64,000 nt of DNA from G963667675 sp965197565 (GTDB lineage Bacteria; Chloroflexota; Dehalococcoidia; Lucifugimonadales; UBA3495). The DNA is taken from positions 992,001 through 1,056,000 of the forward strand of contig CBDANK010000004.1 of NCBI GenBank assembly GCA_965197565.1, given 5' to 3'. The translations under genes and the position numbers were made by a program. Of this stretch, positions 44,428 through 52,824 are shown piece after piece. A model generated the notes under the pieces. The model saw only the letters and a program-made list of their open reading frames with translations. It made no database searches and had not been told where the DNA came from. Numbering within the stretch: position 1 is the first letter of the stretch; every line of letters begins with the position of its first letter.

Positions 44428-45180
44428 CTACTTGGCAGTGTAACCGCCGTCGACAACCAACTCGCTGCCGGTAACGAAGGACGACTCATCCGATGCCAGG
44501 TAGAGGGCGCAGTAGGCCACATCTTCCGGCCGCCCCACTCGGCCCAGTGGAATGGTTTCCATTCGGCTTTGGCGATAGGCTTCGTCGGCCAGCGCAGTCG
44601 CTGTCCCGTGCGTTTCGATAGTCCCCGGGTGTATTGAATTGGCCCGAATTCCTTCTTTGGAGTATTGAATAGCAGTGGCTTTGGTGAACAGCCGCACCGC
44701 CCCTTTAGAGGCAGTGTAAGCTGCTTCCCAGGAGAAACCGACCAGTCCCGCCGTGGAGGATATGTTGATAATGGAGCCGCCCCCGGCTTTCCGCATCTCC
44801 GGAATGACATGCTTGGTCCCGAGGAAAACACCCTTTCCGTTGATCGCCATTATCCGGTCCCATAGCTCTTCGCCGGTATCCTCCAACCTCGGTTCCGCCG
44901 GGTAAATCCCGGCGTTGTTGACCAGAATGTCCAGCTTGCCGAAGCGGGCCGCCGTTGCTGCTACGACCCTCTGCCAGTCTTCAGCGCTAGTCACGTCCAA
45001 CCGCACAAAGAGGCACTCGCCGCCCGTTTCATTGATCTCTGCTTCAACCTTGCGCCCCTCCTCCTCCAGCACATCGCCGATCACCACCCTGGCCCCTCCA
45101 CCAGCAAATAGCTTGGCCTCGGCTGCTCCCATGCCCAAGGCTCCCCCGCTGATAAACGCAACCTTGCTCTGCAAACGCAT
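44428..45180 (-). CDS. Short-chain dehydrogenase, copy 2 of a tandem pair
   Basis: A 250-residue paralogue of the preceding SDR with all catalytic motifs kept (SGGALGMGAAEA, NNAGIY, NISSTAGLVGFSW, YTASKGAVRLFTK). Changes cluster in the substrate loop: ETHGTATALADEAYRQSRMETIPLGRVGR here against ETPMTAEMLADEAYRQERMENTPLGRLGQ. This suggests the two enzymes act on different or differently shaped substrates. Both carry the same GCTGCCCCTCC leader. It is divergent from the redoxin lipoprotein gene. Confidence 0.9.
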   Translation of the reverse strand: MRLQSKVAFISGGALGMGAAEAKLFAGGGARVVIGDVLEEEGRKVEAEINETGGECLFVRLDVTSAEDWQRVVAATAARFGKLDILVNNAGIYPAEPRLEDTGEELWDRIMAINGKGVFLGTKHVIPEMRKAGGGSIINISSTAGLVGFSWEAAYTASKGAVRLFTKATAIQYSKEGIRANSIHPGTIETHGTATALADEAYRQSRMETIPLGRVGRPEDVAYCALYLASDESSFVTGSELVVDGGYTAK

Positions 45181-45343
45181 CGCTGCCCCTCCATACTAAG
45201 ATAAAAACCACCAATTCTACCTTCGATTCTGCTACCTGCTTTAGGGAAGTCTAGCACAATGCGGCCTTCAATTGACCATGCCAAATGTCGACTATAGAAT
45301 GTCGGCTAGAGATCTTCAGGGAGACATTTCCCCGTGGGGTTTG

Positions 45344-45892
45344 ATGATACGTCCCTCGGCAAGTCCCCAGTTCCGCCTCCCCTGTCCGCTCAAGATGAGT
45401 TGCGGCGTTGCCGTGGCCGTACTGGCTCTATTAACCCTGGTCTTTCTGGTTGCGTGCGGAGATTCAGGGGACGGACCGGCGCCCGACTTCAAACTTACCC
45501 GGTTCGACGGTGCCGGCTTCACCCTCTCGGAGCAAGTAGGCCGGAATGTGGTGATCAACTTCTGGTATCCCACCTGTCCTCCGTGCCGGGCGGAGATGCC
45601 TGGCTTTCAACGGGCCTGGGAGCAGCTCCGGGGTGAGGGAACCCGGTTTCTGGGGATTTTTGTTCCCCAAGGCTTTGACACCGAGCAGGACGCCAGAGAC
45701 TTCGTGAACAGTCTGGGACTGACCTACGCGTTCGCCACCGACAAAGGGGCGCGGGTGGCCCAAGCCTACCAGGTGCAGTATTTTCCCGTCACTTTCTTCA
45801 TCGATAAGTCCGGGAGAGTTTTCGAGGAAGAACTCAGTATTCTTGATGAGGACAAGATTGTCCGCATTGTTCGTGAAATGGACCAGGATTAG
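45344..45892 (+). CDS. TlpA/ResA-like thiol-disulfide lipoprotein
   Basis: About 182 residues. A hydrophobic N-terminal segment ends in a lipobox (LTLVFLVAC), so the protein should be lipid-anchored outside the membrane. The thioredoxin fold has the redox motif CPPC in INFWYPTCPPCRAEMPGF and the cis-Pro loop YFPVTFFIDKSGRVFEEE. Members reduce or transfer disulfides during cytochrome maturation or envelope protein folding. The start is uncertain: ATG 45344 and ATG 45395 are both plausible, and the frame is open from 45272. The next gene is a CopD-like membrane protein. Confidence 0.82.
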   Translation: MIRPSASPQFRLPCPLKMSCGVAVAVLALLTLVFLVACGDSGDGPAPDFKLTRFDGAGFTLSEQVGRNVVINFWYPTCPPCRAEMPGFQRAWEQLRGEGTRFLGIFVPQGFDTEQDARDFVNSLGLTYAFATDKGARVAQAYQVQYFPVTFFIDKSGRVFEEELSILDEDKIVRIVREMDQD

Positions 45893-45943
45893 CCCGAATC
45901 CGCCCAGGCAAACGCGGCCTATCTCATTCGCCGGTCCTAAAAC

Positions 45944-46426
45944 ATGAGCGTCTTGGACTGGATTCTGGTAGTCATTCGCTGGGGCCATGCGGTGGCCGCC
46001 ATAGCCTGGGTAGGCGGCGGGATTTTCTATCTTTTGGTCCTGCGGCCCGCTATGCGGCGGACGTCTGCGGCCTCTGAAACCAACCGGATTATAGGCGCAG
46101 AGTTTCGAGGGCTGGTCAACACGGCCATAGCGACGCTCCTGCTGACCGGCGTCATCATATCGGTTGCCAGGCTGACCGAGGACACAATAACCATCATTTA
46201 TGTGGCGGTGCTGGCGGTGAAGATAGTCCTGGCACTGTACATGTTCTACATTGTGCGATTCTTACGTCAGAGTACCTATCCTGAGGAGCCCGCCACTGAA
46301 ACCGGATGGCGGGGAAAGGCGCGGCGCAGCTTGACGGGCACCACTGCGGTGCTGATAATCGGCCTGATAGTCGTTGGTTTGGCCGATGTGCTAAGCGCCT
46401 TGTTCGAGGACGGCCTCCGAGGCTAA
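45944..46426 (+). CDS. CopD-like integral membrane protein
   Basis: A 160-residue protein with four membrane helices: DWILVVIRWGHAVAAIAWVGGGIFYLLVL, FRGLVNTAIATLLLTGVIISVA, TIIYVAVLAVKIVLALYMFYIVRFL and GTTAVLIIGLIVVGLADVLSALF. The conserved His in the first helix (RWGHAVAAIAWVGG) and the Lys in helix three are typical of the copper resistance D / DUF2269-like fold. The role may be metal or haem related, which would suit the adjacent redoxin (inference). Confidence 0.7.
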   Translation: MSVLDWILVVIRWGHAVAAIAWVGGGIFYLLVLRPAMRRTSAASETNRIIGAEFRGLVNTAIATLLLTGVIISVARLTEDTITIIYVAVLAVKIVLALYMFYIVRFLRQSTYPEEPATETGWRGKARRSLTGTTAVLIIGLIVVGLADVLSALFEDGLRG

Positions 46427-46483
46427 AGCCGTAGTGTTCGCTTGACCGGCGATAACTGATTGGCAACAAGTAACGGGGGGAGC

Positions 46484-46666
46484 TTGAAAAAGGACCTTAT
46501 GGAAATCTTGGCCTGCCCGGTGTGCAAGGGGGAGTTGGAGCTAAAAGTGGCAGCCGAAGAAGGGGACGATATAATAACCGGGTCCTTGGCATGCCACAAG
46601 TGCGACGAAACCTACCCAATTGAAGACGCCATTCCCAACCTGCTCCCGCCCGAAATGCGCGCCTAG
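46484..46666 (+). CDS. Trm112-like zinc-ribbon protein
   Basis: About 60 residues: MEILACPVCKGELELKV...GSLACHKCDETYPIEDAIPNLLPPEMR, the Trm112/UPF0434 pattern with CPVC and CHKC as zinc ligands and the PI.D.IPxLLP tail. In eukaryotes and archaea Trm112 activates methyltransferases; the bacterial role is less clear. The start is unsure: TTG 46484 gives the family-like MKKDLMEILACP, ATG 46499 has a better ribosome site, and the frame is open from TTG 46460. Confidence 0.82.
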   Translation: MKKDLMEILACPVCKGELELKVAAEEGDDIITGSLACHKCDETYPIEDAIPNLLPPEMRA

Positions 46667-46746
46667 CTCTGACGCCGGTTTGCAATGCCGCGGTCCACGC
46701 AGCGCAGTTCCGGGCGTCCCGGCCGGGCGCCCAGCTAAGTCCTGAA

Positions 46747-47301
46747 TTAGGTATGCTTACTGCCGCCGTCCACTAGGACCTGCACCACCTGAGGGGCCAA
46801 CTCCTCGGCCCGTTGACGCAGTTGCTCCCTGGTCAGGTTTTCAATGGGGTGCTCGGTATAAATCGTGGGGTAAGCGGGCGCTCCCCACATCTTTGCCATT
46901 CCTTCCGCAGTGGGAATGAACCGGTCGGTGCAGATGGTTGCTGAGGGTATTCCGGCGTTCTCGACGTGGATTCCGTCGTGCACACTGCACGCACTGCAGG
47001 AGCCTCAATCCCCCACGGCGACTATTACCGAGTCGCAACTCTCCGCTAACTCTCGAATGGCCGCCGGGTCCGCCGGCCTAGAGGCGCTGGGCTTGCGGTG
47101 CCACTTGACGTCGGAAATTTCATAACGGGTCCGCAGTAGCTCCACCAGTTCCTCTAGCAGCACGTCGGCGTTCTTCTTGCTGTCGTCTATGATCCCCAGC
47201 TTGGTCCCCGCCAGGCTGGGCAACCGGGGAGCGCCGTCGAAGGGCGCGATTACTGCTTGAGTGGTAGGGTTCACCAGCACGTGGTCCTTTCCCTGAGCCA
47301 T
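46747..47301 (-). CDS. UGSC-family selenoprotein (in-frame TGA read as selenocysteine)
   Basis: One frame of 184 codons is interrupted only by TGA at 47005-47007 (codon 99), in SVIVAVGD-U-GSCSACSVHDG. The TGA falls exactly at the U of the U-G-S-C motif that names this family. ATG 47301 has a strong AAGGAGG site, and the part after the TGA continues smoothly as a folded domain (HVENAGIPSATICTDRFIP...TIYTEHPIENLTREQLRQRA). A perfect six-bp hairpin lies 14-28 bases after the TGA. The U-G-x-C...AGIP...ICT pattern recalls the selenocysteine region of glycine/betaine reductase component B, suggesting a reductase (inference). Last gene of a three-gene operon. Confidence 0.87.
46977..46991 (-). promoter_or_regulatory. 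SECIS-like hairpin in the UGSC gene
   Basis: On the minus strand, CGTGCA and TGCACG pair perfectly over six bases around the loop GTG. The stem starts 14 bases after the TGA, and the three-base loop begins with G. Bacterial SECIS elements are short hairpins inside the reading frame soon after the UGA with a G in a small apical loop, so this fits. The core TGCA-GTG-TGCA is shared with the hairpin in the Sec-DUF1326 gene. Confidence 0.7.
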
Positions 47302-47362
47302 TTAATGCCTCCTTGGGACGTTAGACGTTAATGCGATAAAAATGCTTCACCAGCTTAGAATA

Positions 47363-47968
47363 TCAAGAAGAATACTCAAAGGGGGCAAACTCCCCATACT
47401 TCCCACTATAGTCGAAGGAGATTCCCTCGGTATTAAACCGATAGCTTTCGGCAGAGCAAAGCTCAGTAACTTTGGAGGTGAATCCGGCCGGTTTATTGAG
47501 GGTGGCCGGTTCGTCCTCTCCAGTGACCGGATTCTTCATGGGTCCCAACTGGAGCTCGAATATACCGGGAATGGTAAAGCGGCTATGGACACCGTCCAGA
47601 CGGAGGTGGAAGGGAAGGTAGCGGAATCCCAACATATTCGAGGTCAGGTCCAAGAAGATACTGAAGGGCGCAGTGTCTTGGAGCATGGATTCGATGACTG
47701 GCCTCCGCTCTTGAGGCACCCGCTCATCGACTAAAACCATGCTTGTTCCGTTGCCTTCGTGGACCGCGCCTGGGAACCTGCCGTACATCGCCATGATGCT
47801 GCCATCCAGCGTGACGCCTCCGTAGTGGCCCTTTTCCACCTGCCACACATATATGCCCTCGCAGAACCCATAGGTTGGCGGTGCTTCAAAGTTGCAAGGG
47901 CAGCCCCAGTCGCAGTTACAACCCGACAGAAGGGTCCCTTTCAAGGAGTACACCTTTTGTCCAGCCAT
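47363..47968 (-). CDS. DUF1326 family protein (cysteine form)
   Basis: A 201-residue protein with the DUF1326 signature near its N-terminus: VYSLKGTLLSGCNCDWGCPCNFEAPPTYGFCEG. The CNC-x3-CPC cluster looks like a redox or metal site. The remainder (YGRFPGAVHEGNGTSMVLVDERVPQERRPVIESML...) is the usual beta-rich body. ATG 47968 with AGGAGG eight bases upstream is preferred over TTG 47974. It lies between the 354-residue unknown gene and the UGSC selenoprotein. A paralogue at 62.8-63.4 kb has TGA in place of the first cysteine here. Confidence 0.85.
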   Translation of the reverse strand: MAGQKVYSLKGTLLSGCNCDWGCPCNFEAPPTYGFCEGIYVWQVEKGHYGGVTLDGSIMAMYGRFPGAVHEGNGTSMVLVDERVPQERRPVIESMLQDTAPFSIFLDLTSNMLGFRYLPFHLRLDGVHSRFTIPGIFELQLGPMKNPVTGEDEPATLNKPAGFTSKVTELCSAESYRFNTEGISFDYSGKYGEFAPFEYSS

Positions 47969-47996
47969 AGTCAATTCCTCCTAGACGGGGCTAACT

Positions 47997-49061
47997 TCAC
48001 GATAATCTAACCTCCCTTGAAACCGACGTGCTCGATACCTTGGGGCCCCAACTGGGTATCACCGACGAAGCGTTGGATTCTTCACCACCGGCGAAGAGCA
48101 GAAGGATGTCTTTGGGTTCAGGCAGTAGAGGAATAAAGCGGTCTTCGTCTTCCGGTTCTACCAAGCCGGTGAACACTTGGGCCCGTTTCAAGTCCGCCAC
48201 CGAACGCCGGATTCTAGGATACAGGTGGCCCCGGACTTGGTCCTTGGACCAGTCCCGCCAAAGACGCGCATTGCCGGCAATGGTTATGGCGATCTCCCCT
48301 TGGCGGACGCCGGCGGCTTGGTCGCCCACGGAGCCTGCGGTAGACATACTGGTGCCCAGGGAAGAGGCCACGCTGGCAATGGAGTGCAGGATAGCCTCAG
48401 GGTTGCCAGTGGCTCGCACCTGGCGGGGGCCTTCGGAAGCGAACACTGTCACGACGCTTTGCTCAGGGCCAAACCCCTGCTCCACGTGCAGAGGCGTCCA
48501 GTGAGTATCGGTTTCCGCCTCGGCGATGCAGTAGGTGTACTTTCCGGGATGTCCGATTACGCTGCGGTCGAACAACCCCGGCACAGCAGCGCAAGCATTC
48601 ATCAGGACCAAGCGAATAGTCCGCCCGATGGTGGCGTTGGCCCGGTTGCCCGGCCCGAACAGATTGTTCCGGGAGTTGATGTTAAGCCGCCGCGTCACCG
48701 GACCGTTGACGATGACCAGGATTGCGGCGCCGCCCAAGCTGGAGGAAGGCCCAACCAGATTGAACTCAGGGTCCAGCATGGCCTCGGCGGCGGCTAGGAC
48801 CACCGGCAAGTACTCCGGCAGACACCCGGCCATTACAGCGTTGGCGGCTACTTTCCCCACTGTTATCTCCCGCCGCCGCTCCGGTATTTCGCCCACTATG
48901 TCGGAAGCCGGACGGCCCACGAAATCCAGGAACTGGCCCACCCGGTCGGCGGTGGGCGGCACTACGGGGAGACCGTCGGTCCAGCCCAACTCGTAGCAAC
49001 GCTCGATGGCCTCCAAGGCGTTGTCCCACTGGACGGTGGTGGTTTCGCCCAGGTTTGTCAA
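47997..49061 (-). CDS. Conserved hypothetical protein upstream of the DUF1326/UGSC genes
   Basis: A 354-residue protein I cannot name. It begins QWDNALEAIERCYELGWTDGLPVVPPTADRVGQFLDFVGR and continues REITVGKVAANAVMAGCLPEYLPVVLAAAEAML, ILVIVNGPVTRRLNINSRNNLFGPGNRANATIGRTIRLVLMNA. It looks soluble and enzyme-like (DGLPVVPPT, NGPVTRRLNIN, GPGNRANATIGR), with few cysteines. The start is TTG 49061, because TAG lies three codons before it and CCGGAGG is nine bases upstream. It is 28 bp before the DUF1326 gene, so the three probably form one operon and one pathway or complex (inference). Confidence 0.75.
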   Translation of the reverse strand: MTNLGETTTVQWDNALEAIERCYELGWTDGLPVVPPTADRVGQFLDFVGRPASDIVGEIPERRREITVGKVAANAVMAGCLPEYLPVVLAAAEAMLDPEFNLVGPSSSLGGAAILVIVNGPVTRRLNINSRNNLFGPGNRANATIGRTIRLVLMNACAAVPGLFDRSVIGHPGKYTYCIAEAETDTHWTPLHVEQGFGPEQSVVTVFASEGPRQVRATGNPEAILHSIASVASSLGTSMSTAGSVGDQAAGVRQGEIAITIAGNARLWRDWSKDQVRGHLYPRIRRSVADLKRAQVFTGLVEPEDEDRFIPLLPEPKDILLLFAGGEESNASSVIPSWGPKVSSTSVSREVRLS

Positions 49062-49148
49062 TGAACACTACCTCCGGTGTGGATAGTCCGTCACCTGTCA
49101 GCAATCAGCAGCGGGTGCGAATATGAAGGCTAACTTAGCGATGCAATG

Positions 49149-50093
49149 CTAATGCTGTCGCTGGTATTTGGAAATGCTTTGCAACTCCTTGGGCGGGTCC
49201 ATGTGGCGGCCGCGGATGGTGTAGGACACCTCGGCGACGTAAATGTCGCCGTGGGAGTCCACTGCGATGCCGTGGGGCGCGATGAACTGGCCCGGACCCT
49301 CCCCTTCTTCCGGGGCGCCGAAAATACACACGCGATTGCCCTCCAGGTCGTACACCGAAACCCGGTGGCCCAAGCCGGGAGCGTCATCAACCCCGGTCAT
49401 GCCATTCAGCTCGCCTACGTATATGTGGTCCTGCCACAGGACCATGGCATCGGGCCGGTGGATGTTGTTCCACATAGTGATAAAGTTTCCCTTGGGGTCG
49501 AAAACCTGAATCCGGTGGGCCTCCCGGTCCACTACGTACACCCGATCATTGCTATCTACGGCTATGTTATGAGGGCGTATGAACTGTCCCGCATCGATGC
49601 CGGGGCTGCCCCAGGAAAATTTGTAGTCGCCCGATCCCGAATAAACGTGAATTCGGGAGTTGCCGTATCCGTCGGAGACGTAGACGTCGCCGTTGCTGGG
49701 CATGATCGCCGCCGATGTCGGCCGGTTAAAGGGCTGGCCGCTCCACTTTGGAGATGGATGATTCCGTTCCCCGATCTCCATTAGCTTGTCGCCCTCGGAG
49801 TTGAACTTCTGGATGGTGTGTATGCCGTCGTCCGCCGCCAGCACCGAGTCGTCGTGAGCGATATACAAGCCATGAGTGCGGTCGCTGAACTGACCCTCCC
49901 CGAAGGTGCGGATGAAATTGCCCTCCCGGTCCAGAACGATGATAGGATGTTCGCCTCGGGTAAGGAAGTAGACGTTGTCCCTGGAGTCGACCGCCACGCC
50001 GGGGCATTCATGGAAGGTCATTCCCTGGGGCAATTTACCCCATCCGTCTACGTACTTGTACTGAAACGCGCCGGCTCCAAATGTATCAGTCAT
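49149..50093 (-). CDS. NHL-repeat beta-propeller protein
   Basis: A 314-residue propeller. At least five NHL-type blades are visible, for example PGVAVDSRDNVYFLTRGEHPIIVLDREGNFIRTFG, RPTSAAIMPSNGDVYVSDGYGNSRIHVYSGSG, RPHNIAVDSNDRVYVVDREAHRIQVFDPKGNFITMW and APHGIAVDSHGDIYVAEVSY. There is no signal peptide. Similar proteins resemble peptidyl-hydroxyglycine amidating lyase or act as binding scaffolds. ATG 50093 with GGGAGAG is chosen over a frame open to 50105. Its stop is 87 bp from the upstream unknown gene's start. Confidence 0.87.
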   Translation of the reverse strand: MTDTFGAGAFQYKYVDGWGKLPQGMTFHECPGVAVDSRDNVYFLTRGEHPIIVLDREGNFIRTFGEGQFSDRTHGLYIAHDDSVLAADDGIHTIQKFNSEGDKLMEIGERNHPSPKWSGQPFNRPTSAAIMPSNGDVYVSDGYGNSRIHVYSGSGDYKFSWGSPGIDAGQFIRPHNIAVDSNDRVYVVDREAHRIQVFDPKGNFITMWNNIHRPDAMVLWQDHIYVGELNGMTGVDDAPGLGHRVSVYDLEGNRVCIFGAPEEGEGPGQFIAPHGIAVDSHGDIYVAEVSYTIRGRHMDPPKELQSISKYQRQH

Positions 50094-50210
50094 TTTCTCT
50101 CCCAATTAGCGGCTATTGGATTTTAGTCTTGCCTTTAACTGGTCCAAGGGTCATCTTGGAACAGACCAATTTTCTTGGCGACCCCAGCGCCCCATGCAAA
50201 ACCAGTCGTA

Positions 50211-51407
50211 TTAACGGCGTTCGAACACCGCAGCCACGCCCTGCCCTCCTCCGACGCACATCGTTTCCAGCCCAAACTGGACGTCCCGCCGCTCCATTTC
50301 GTGCAGCAACGTGGTGAGAATGCGGGCCCCGGTAGCGGCTATGGGGTGGCCCAAGGAAATGCCGGACCCGTTGACGTTCAGCTTGTCTTGGTTGGAGAGC
50401 TTCCACTCCCGCAGCACCGCCAGGACTTGAGCCGCGAAGGCTTCGTTCAGTTCGATGAGGTCCATATCCTCCAGCGACATACCGATTTTCCCTATCACCT
50501 TGGCCGCGGCGGACACGGGGCCGATGCCCATATACGCCGGATGGCAACCGGTGACCGCCCAACCTCTCAGAAATCCTTTGGGCTTCAAACCCAACTCTTC
50601 AAGCTTGTCACCCGCCACTACAAGGCAGACCGAGGCGGCATCGTTCTGGCTGCTGGCGTTCCCTGCTGTTACAGTGCCGTCTTTCATAATGGGGCGCAGT
50701 CGGGCCAAGGCATCCACCGAAGTGTCGGCCCGCGGGCCTTCGTCTTTGTCGAAGGGGACAGGGTCTCCCCGGCGTTGCGGCACCGGTACAGCAACGATCT
50801 CCTGTTCAAACTTGCCGCTCTCCAAAGCGGCAACAGCCCTTTGATGGCTTCTTACGGCGTAGTCGTCCTGCTCTTCCCGGGAGATCTCGTACTGTTTGGC
50901 CAAGTTCTCAGCAGTTTCGATCATGCCGGAAATGTAGCCAAACCGTTCCTCCGGCGAGATGGTTTCCCTGGCGCGGGCCAAGCGGTCGTGAAGTGTAACT
51001 GAACCGAACCGCGCACCCCAGCGGGACTCATTTACATAAAATTCGGCATTGCTCATACTCTCCACCCCCCCGGCGATCACCACATCGGCGTTTTCCGTTT
51101 GCACCAGCATTGCCGCGTTGAGGATGGCCTGTAGACCCGAGGAACACCGGCGGTCCAACTGATAGCCGGGAACTTCGATCGGCAGCCCGGCTTTCAAGGA
51201 AGCAAGCCGGCCCATAGCCGGGTTTTCACCGCTGGGGTAACCGTGGCCCAGAATCACGTCGTCCACTCTGGCGGGGTCTAAGCCACTGCGGTCCAGGGTC
51301 TCTTTAATAACCAGGCTTCCCAGGTCCGCCGCCTGAACTCCCCTTAGGACGCCTCCGAAGTTACCCACGGCCGTGCGTACTGGTGAGACTATCGCCACTT
51401 CTCGCAT
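50211..51407 (-). CDS. Thiolase (acetyl-CoA acyltransferase)
   Basis: A 398-residue thiolase. The nucleophile is C88 in YQLDRRCSSGLQAIL. Further active-site segments are LNEAFAAQVLAVL, GSGISLGHPIAATGARIL with the catalytic His, and LETMCVGGGQGVAAVFE with the second Cys. It would cleave 3-oxoacyl-CoA or condense acetyl-CoA units. Start ATG with AGGAGATACCG upstream. With MaoC, racemase and CoA-transferases elsewhere in the window it fits a beta-oxidation-type lifestyle. Confidence 0.93.
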   Translation of the reverse strand: MREVAIVSPVRTAVGNFGGVLRGVQAADLGSLVIKETLDRSGLDPARVDDVILGHGYPSGENPAMGRLASLKAGLPIEVPGYQLDRRCSSGLQAILNAAMLVQTENADVVIAGGVESMSNAEFYVNESRWGARFGSVTLHDRLARARETISPEERFGYISGMIETAENLAKQYEISREEQDDYAVRSHQRAVAALESGKFEQEIVAVPVPQRRGDPVPFDKDEGPRADTSVDALARLRPIMKDGTVTAGNASSQNDAASVCLVVAGDKLEELGLKPKGFLRGWAVTGCHPAYMGIGPVSAAAKVIGKIGMSLEDMDLIELNEAFAAQVLAVLREWKLSNQDKLNVNGSGISLGHPIAATGARILTTLLHEMERRDVQFGLETMCVGGGQGVAAVFERR

Positions 51408-51673
51408 CGGTATCTCCTCTTACTCCCGGACAGTTGTCGATTGGCCTGAAGGCCAAATCGTGCATCAGCTATCATACCCCGAGACACCAACTGTGTCGAT
51501 TATAGAAGGGGGCTGGAAGTAAAGGCCGTTGGGTGTTGACCAAATAATCGGGTAGGCGTCAAGCGGTGTTACGGGCGATGGCGTAGGGGCACCTTTATTT
51601 CATAAATATAAAGGACCAGTTCATTGCCCGGAGTCTGTATGTTGGACCGGGTTATTGGTTATGCCGGACAGTC

Positions 51674-52801
51674 TTATGCAAAATCGAGTTGCTCGAAATG
51701 GCCGCCGACGATCGGTGCTGCATCCAGTCCCAGCCATCGTTCCGCCAGAGTAGCGTAAACACCCCTGAAGTCGGTATTGAAGCAAAGGTCCCCTTCCACT
51801 AGGTCACCTTCCTTCAACGAAGGATATTCACCGTAAATACCGCCCTTTACCCCATCGCCAATGGCGAAAGCCAATCCGCCCGCACCATGGTCAGTGCCCG
51901 AGCCGTTGTCCTTGGCCCGCCGGCCGAACTCGGTGAAAACGAACATGAGCACGTTATCGGATAGGTCGTGCTCCTGCAAATCGAGGTGAAAATCCGATAA
52001 AGCTTGTGCTAGGTCTCCCAGCAATGCGGGCTGGATGGGTCCTTGATTAGCATGAGTGTCGTAACCGATATGTTGGGTGTAGAAAATTCTGGTCCCTAGA
52101 CCGGCGCAAAGCACCTTGGCGATCCCTAGCAAATTCTGGCCGATAGGCGTGTTGGCGTATTCCACGTTGGACTGATACATGCCTGGCGCCGTCTTCAATA
52201 TATCGGCGCCCTGCAGCGCATCCAGGCCGGTTTGGCCTAGATAATCCATCACCGGACCCGTTCCCAGGATAGGCGAGTACATCCTGGAAAAAAGGCCCAG
52301 GGCATCCAGACGCTCTTCGGGATCGGTGATGCCGGTCAGCACACCGTAGGACTCCAACTCGGCCACCGAAGCCACGGGCACTCCATTTAGGGCCAATGCC
52401 CGCGGCAAACCTCGCCCGAAGTTCACCCCGGTGAGCACGTTTTCCCCGTTGGGGTCCAGGTCACGGATTACCCGGCCCAGCCAACCTTCGTTGCCCATCT
52501 TGTCGGGCTCACAGGTGTGCCAGATGTCCATCGAGCGAAAGTGGGACCGGTTGGGGTTCGGATAACCTATACCGTTGATCAAGGCGATTTTTCCTTGATC
52601 GTACAGGTCTTGGACCGGCTTCAAGGCCGGGTTCAATCCCAGCCCGTCATCTATGGCGATTAAATCTTCCTGGGGAATGCTCAAGGTGGGCCGGTAATCG
52701 TAGTAGAGCGGGTCGTTGTAGGGCACAAGGGTATTCATGTAATCGTTGCCGCCGGTAAGTTGCACCACCACCAGGATGGGCTCTTTATTGGTTGAGGTCA
52801 T
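51674..52801 (-). CDS. DUF1501 family protein
   Basis: A 375-residue protein of the DUF1501 (alkaline phosphatase/sulfatase-fold) family: ILVVVQLTGGNDYMNTLVPYNDPLYYDYRPTLSIP near the N-terminus, GLNPALKPVQDLYDQGKIALINGIGYPNPNRSHFRSMDIWHT, HIGYDTHANQ, VLMFVFTEFGRRAKDNGSGTDHGAGG. The metal-ligand-like residues of the fold (GGND, RSHFRSMD, TEFGRR..DHG) are intact. The usual twin-arginine signal is absent. It belongs to an operon with DUF1800, the common partner, with an NHL protein between them. Confidence 0.92.
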   Translation of the reverse strand: MTSTNKEPILVVVQLTGGNDYMNTLVPYNDPLYYDYRPTLSIPQEDLIAIDDGLGLNPALKPVQDLYDQGKIALINGIGYPNPNRSHFRSMDIWHTCEPDKMGNEGWLGRVIRDLDPNGENVLTGVNFGRGLPRALALNGVPVASVAELESYGVLTGITDPEERLDALGLFSRMYSPILGTGPVMDYLGQTGLDALQGADILKTAPGMYQSNVEYANTPIGQNLLGIAKVLCAGLGTRIFYTQHIGYDTHANQGPIQPALLGDLAQALSDFHLDLQEHDLSDNVLMFVFTEFGRRAKDNGSGTDHGAGGLAFAIGDGVKGGIYGEYPSLKEGDLVEGDLCFNTDFRGVYATLAERWLGLDAAPIVGGHFEQLDFA

Positions 52802-52824
52802 CGTTGTACTCCTCGTTCTGATGC

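Noticed and set aside
51438..51460. Hairpin before the thiolase gene as a terminator
   Set aside because: A stem TTGGCC-TGAA-GGCCAA is present but no T-run follows on either strand, and its position upstream of the start does not suit a terminator.
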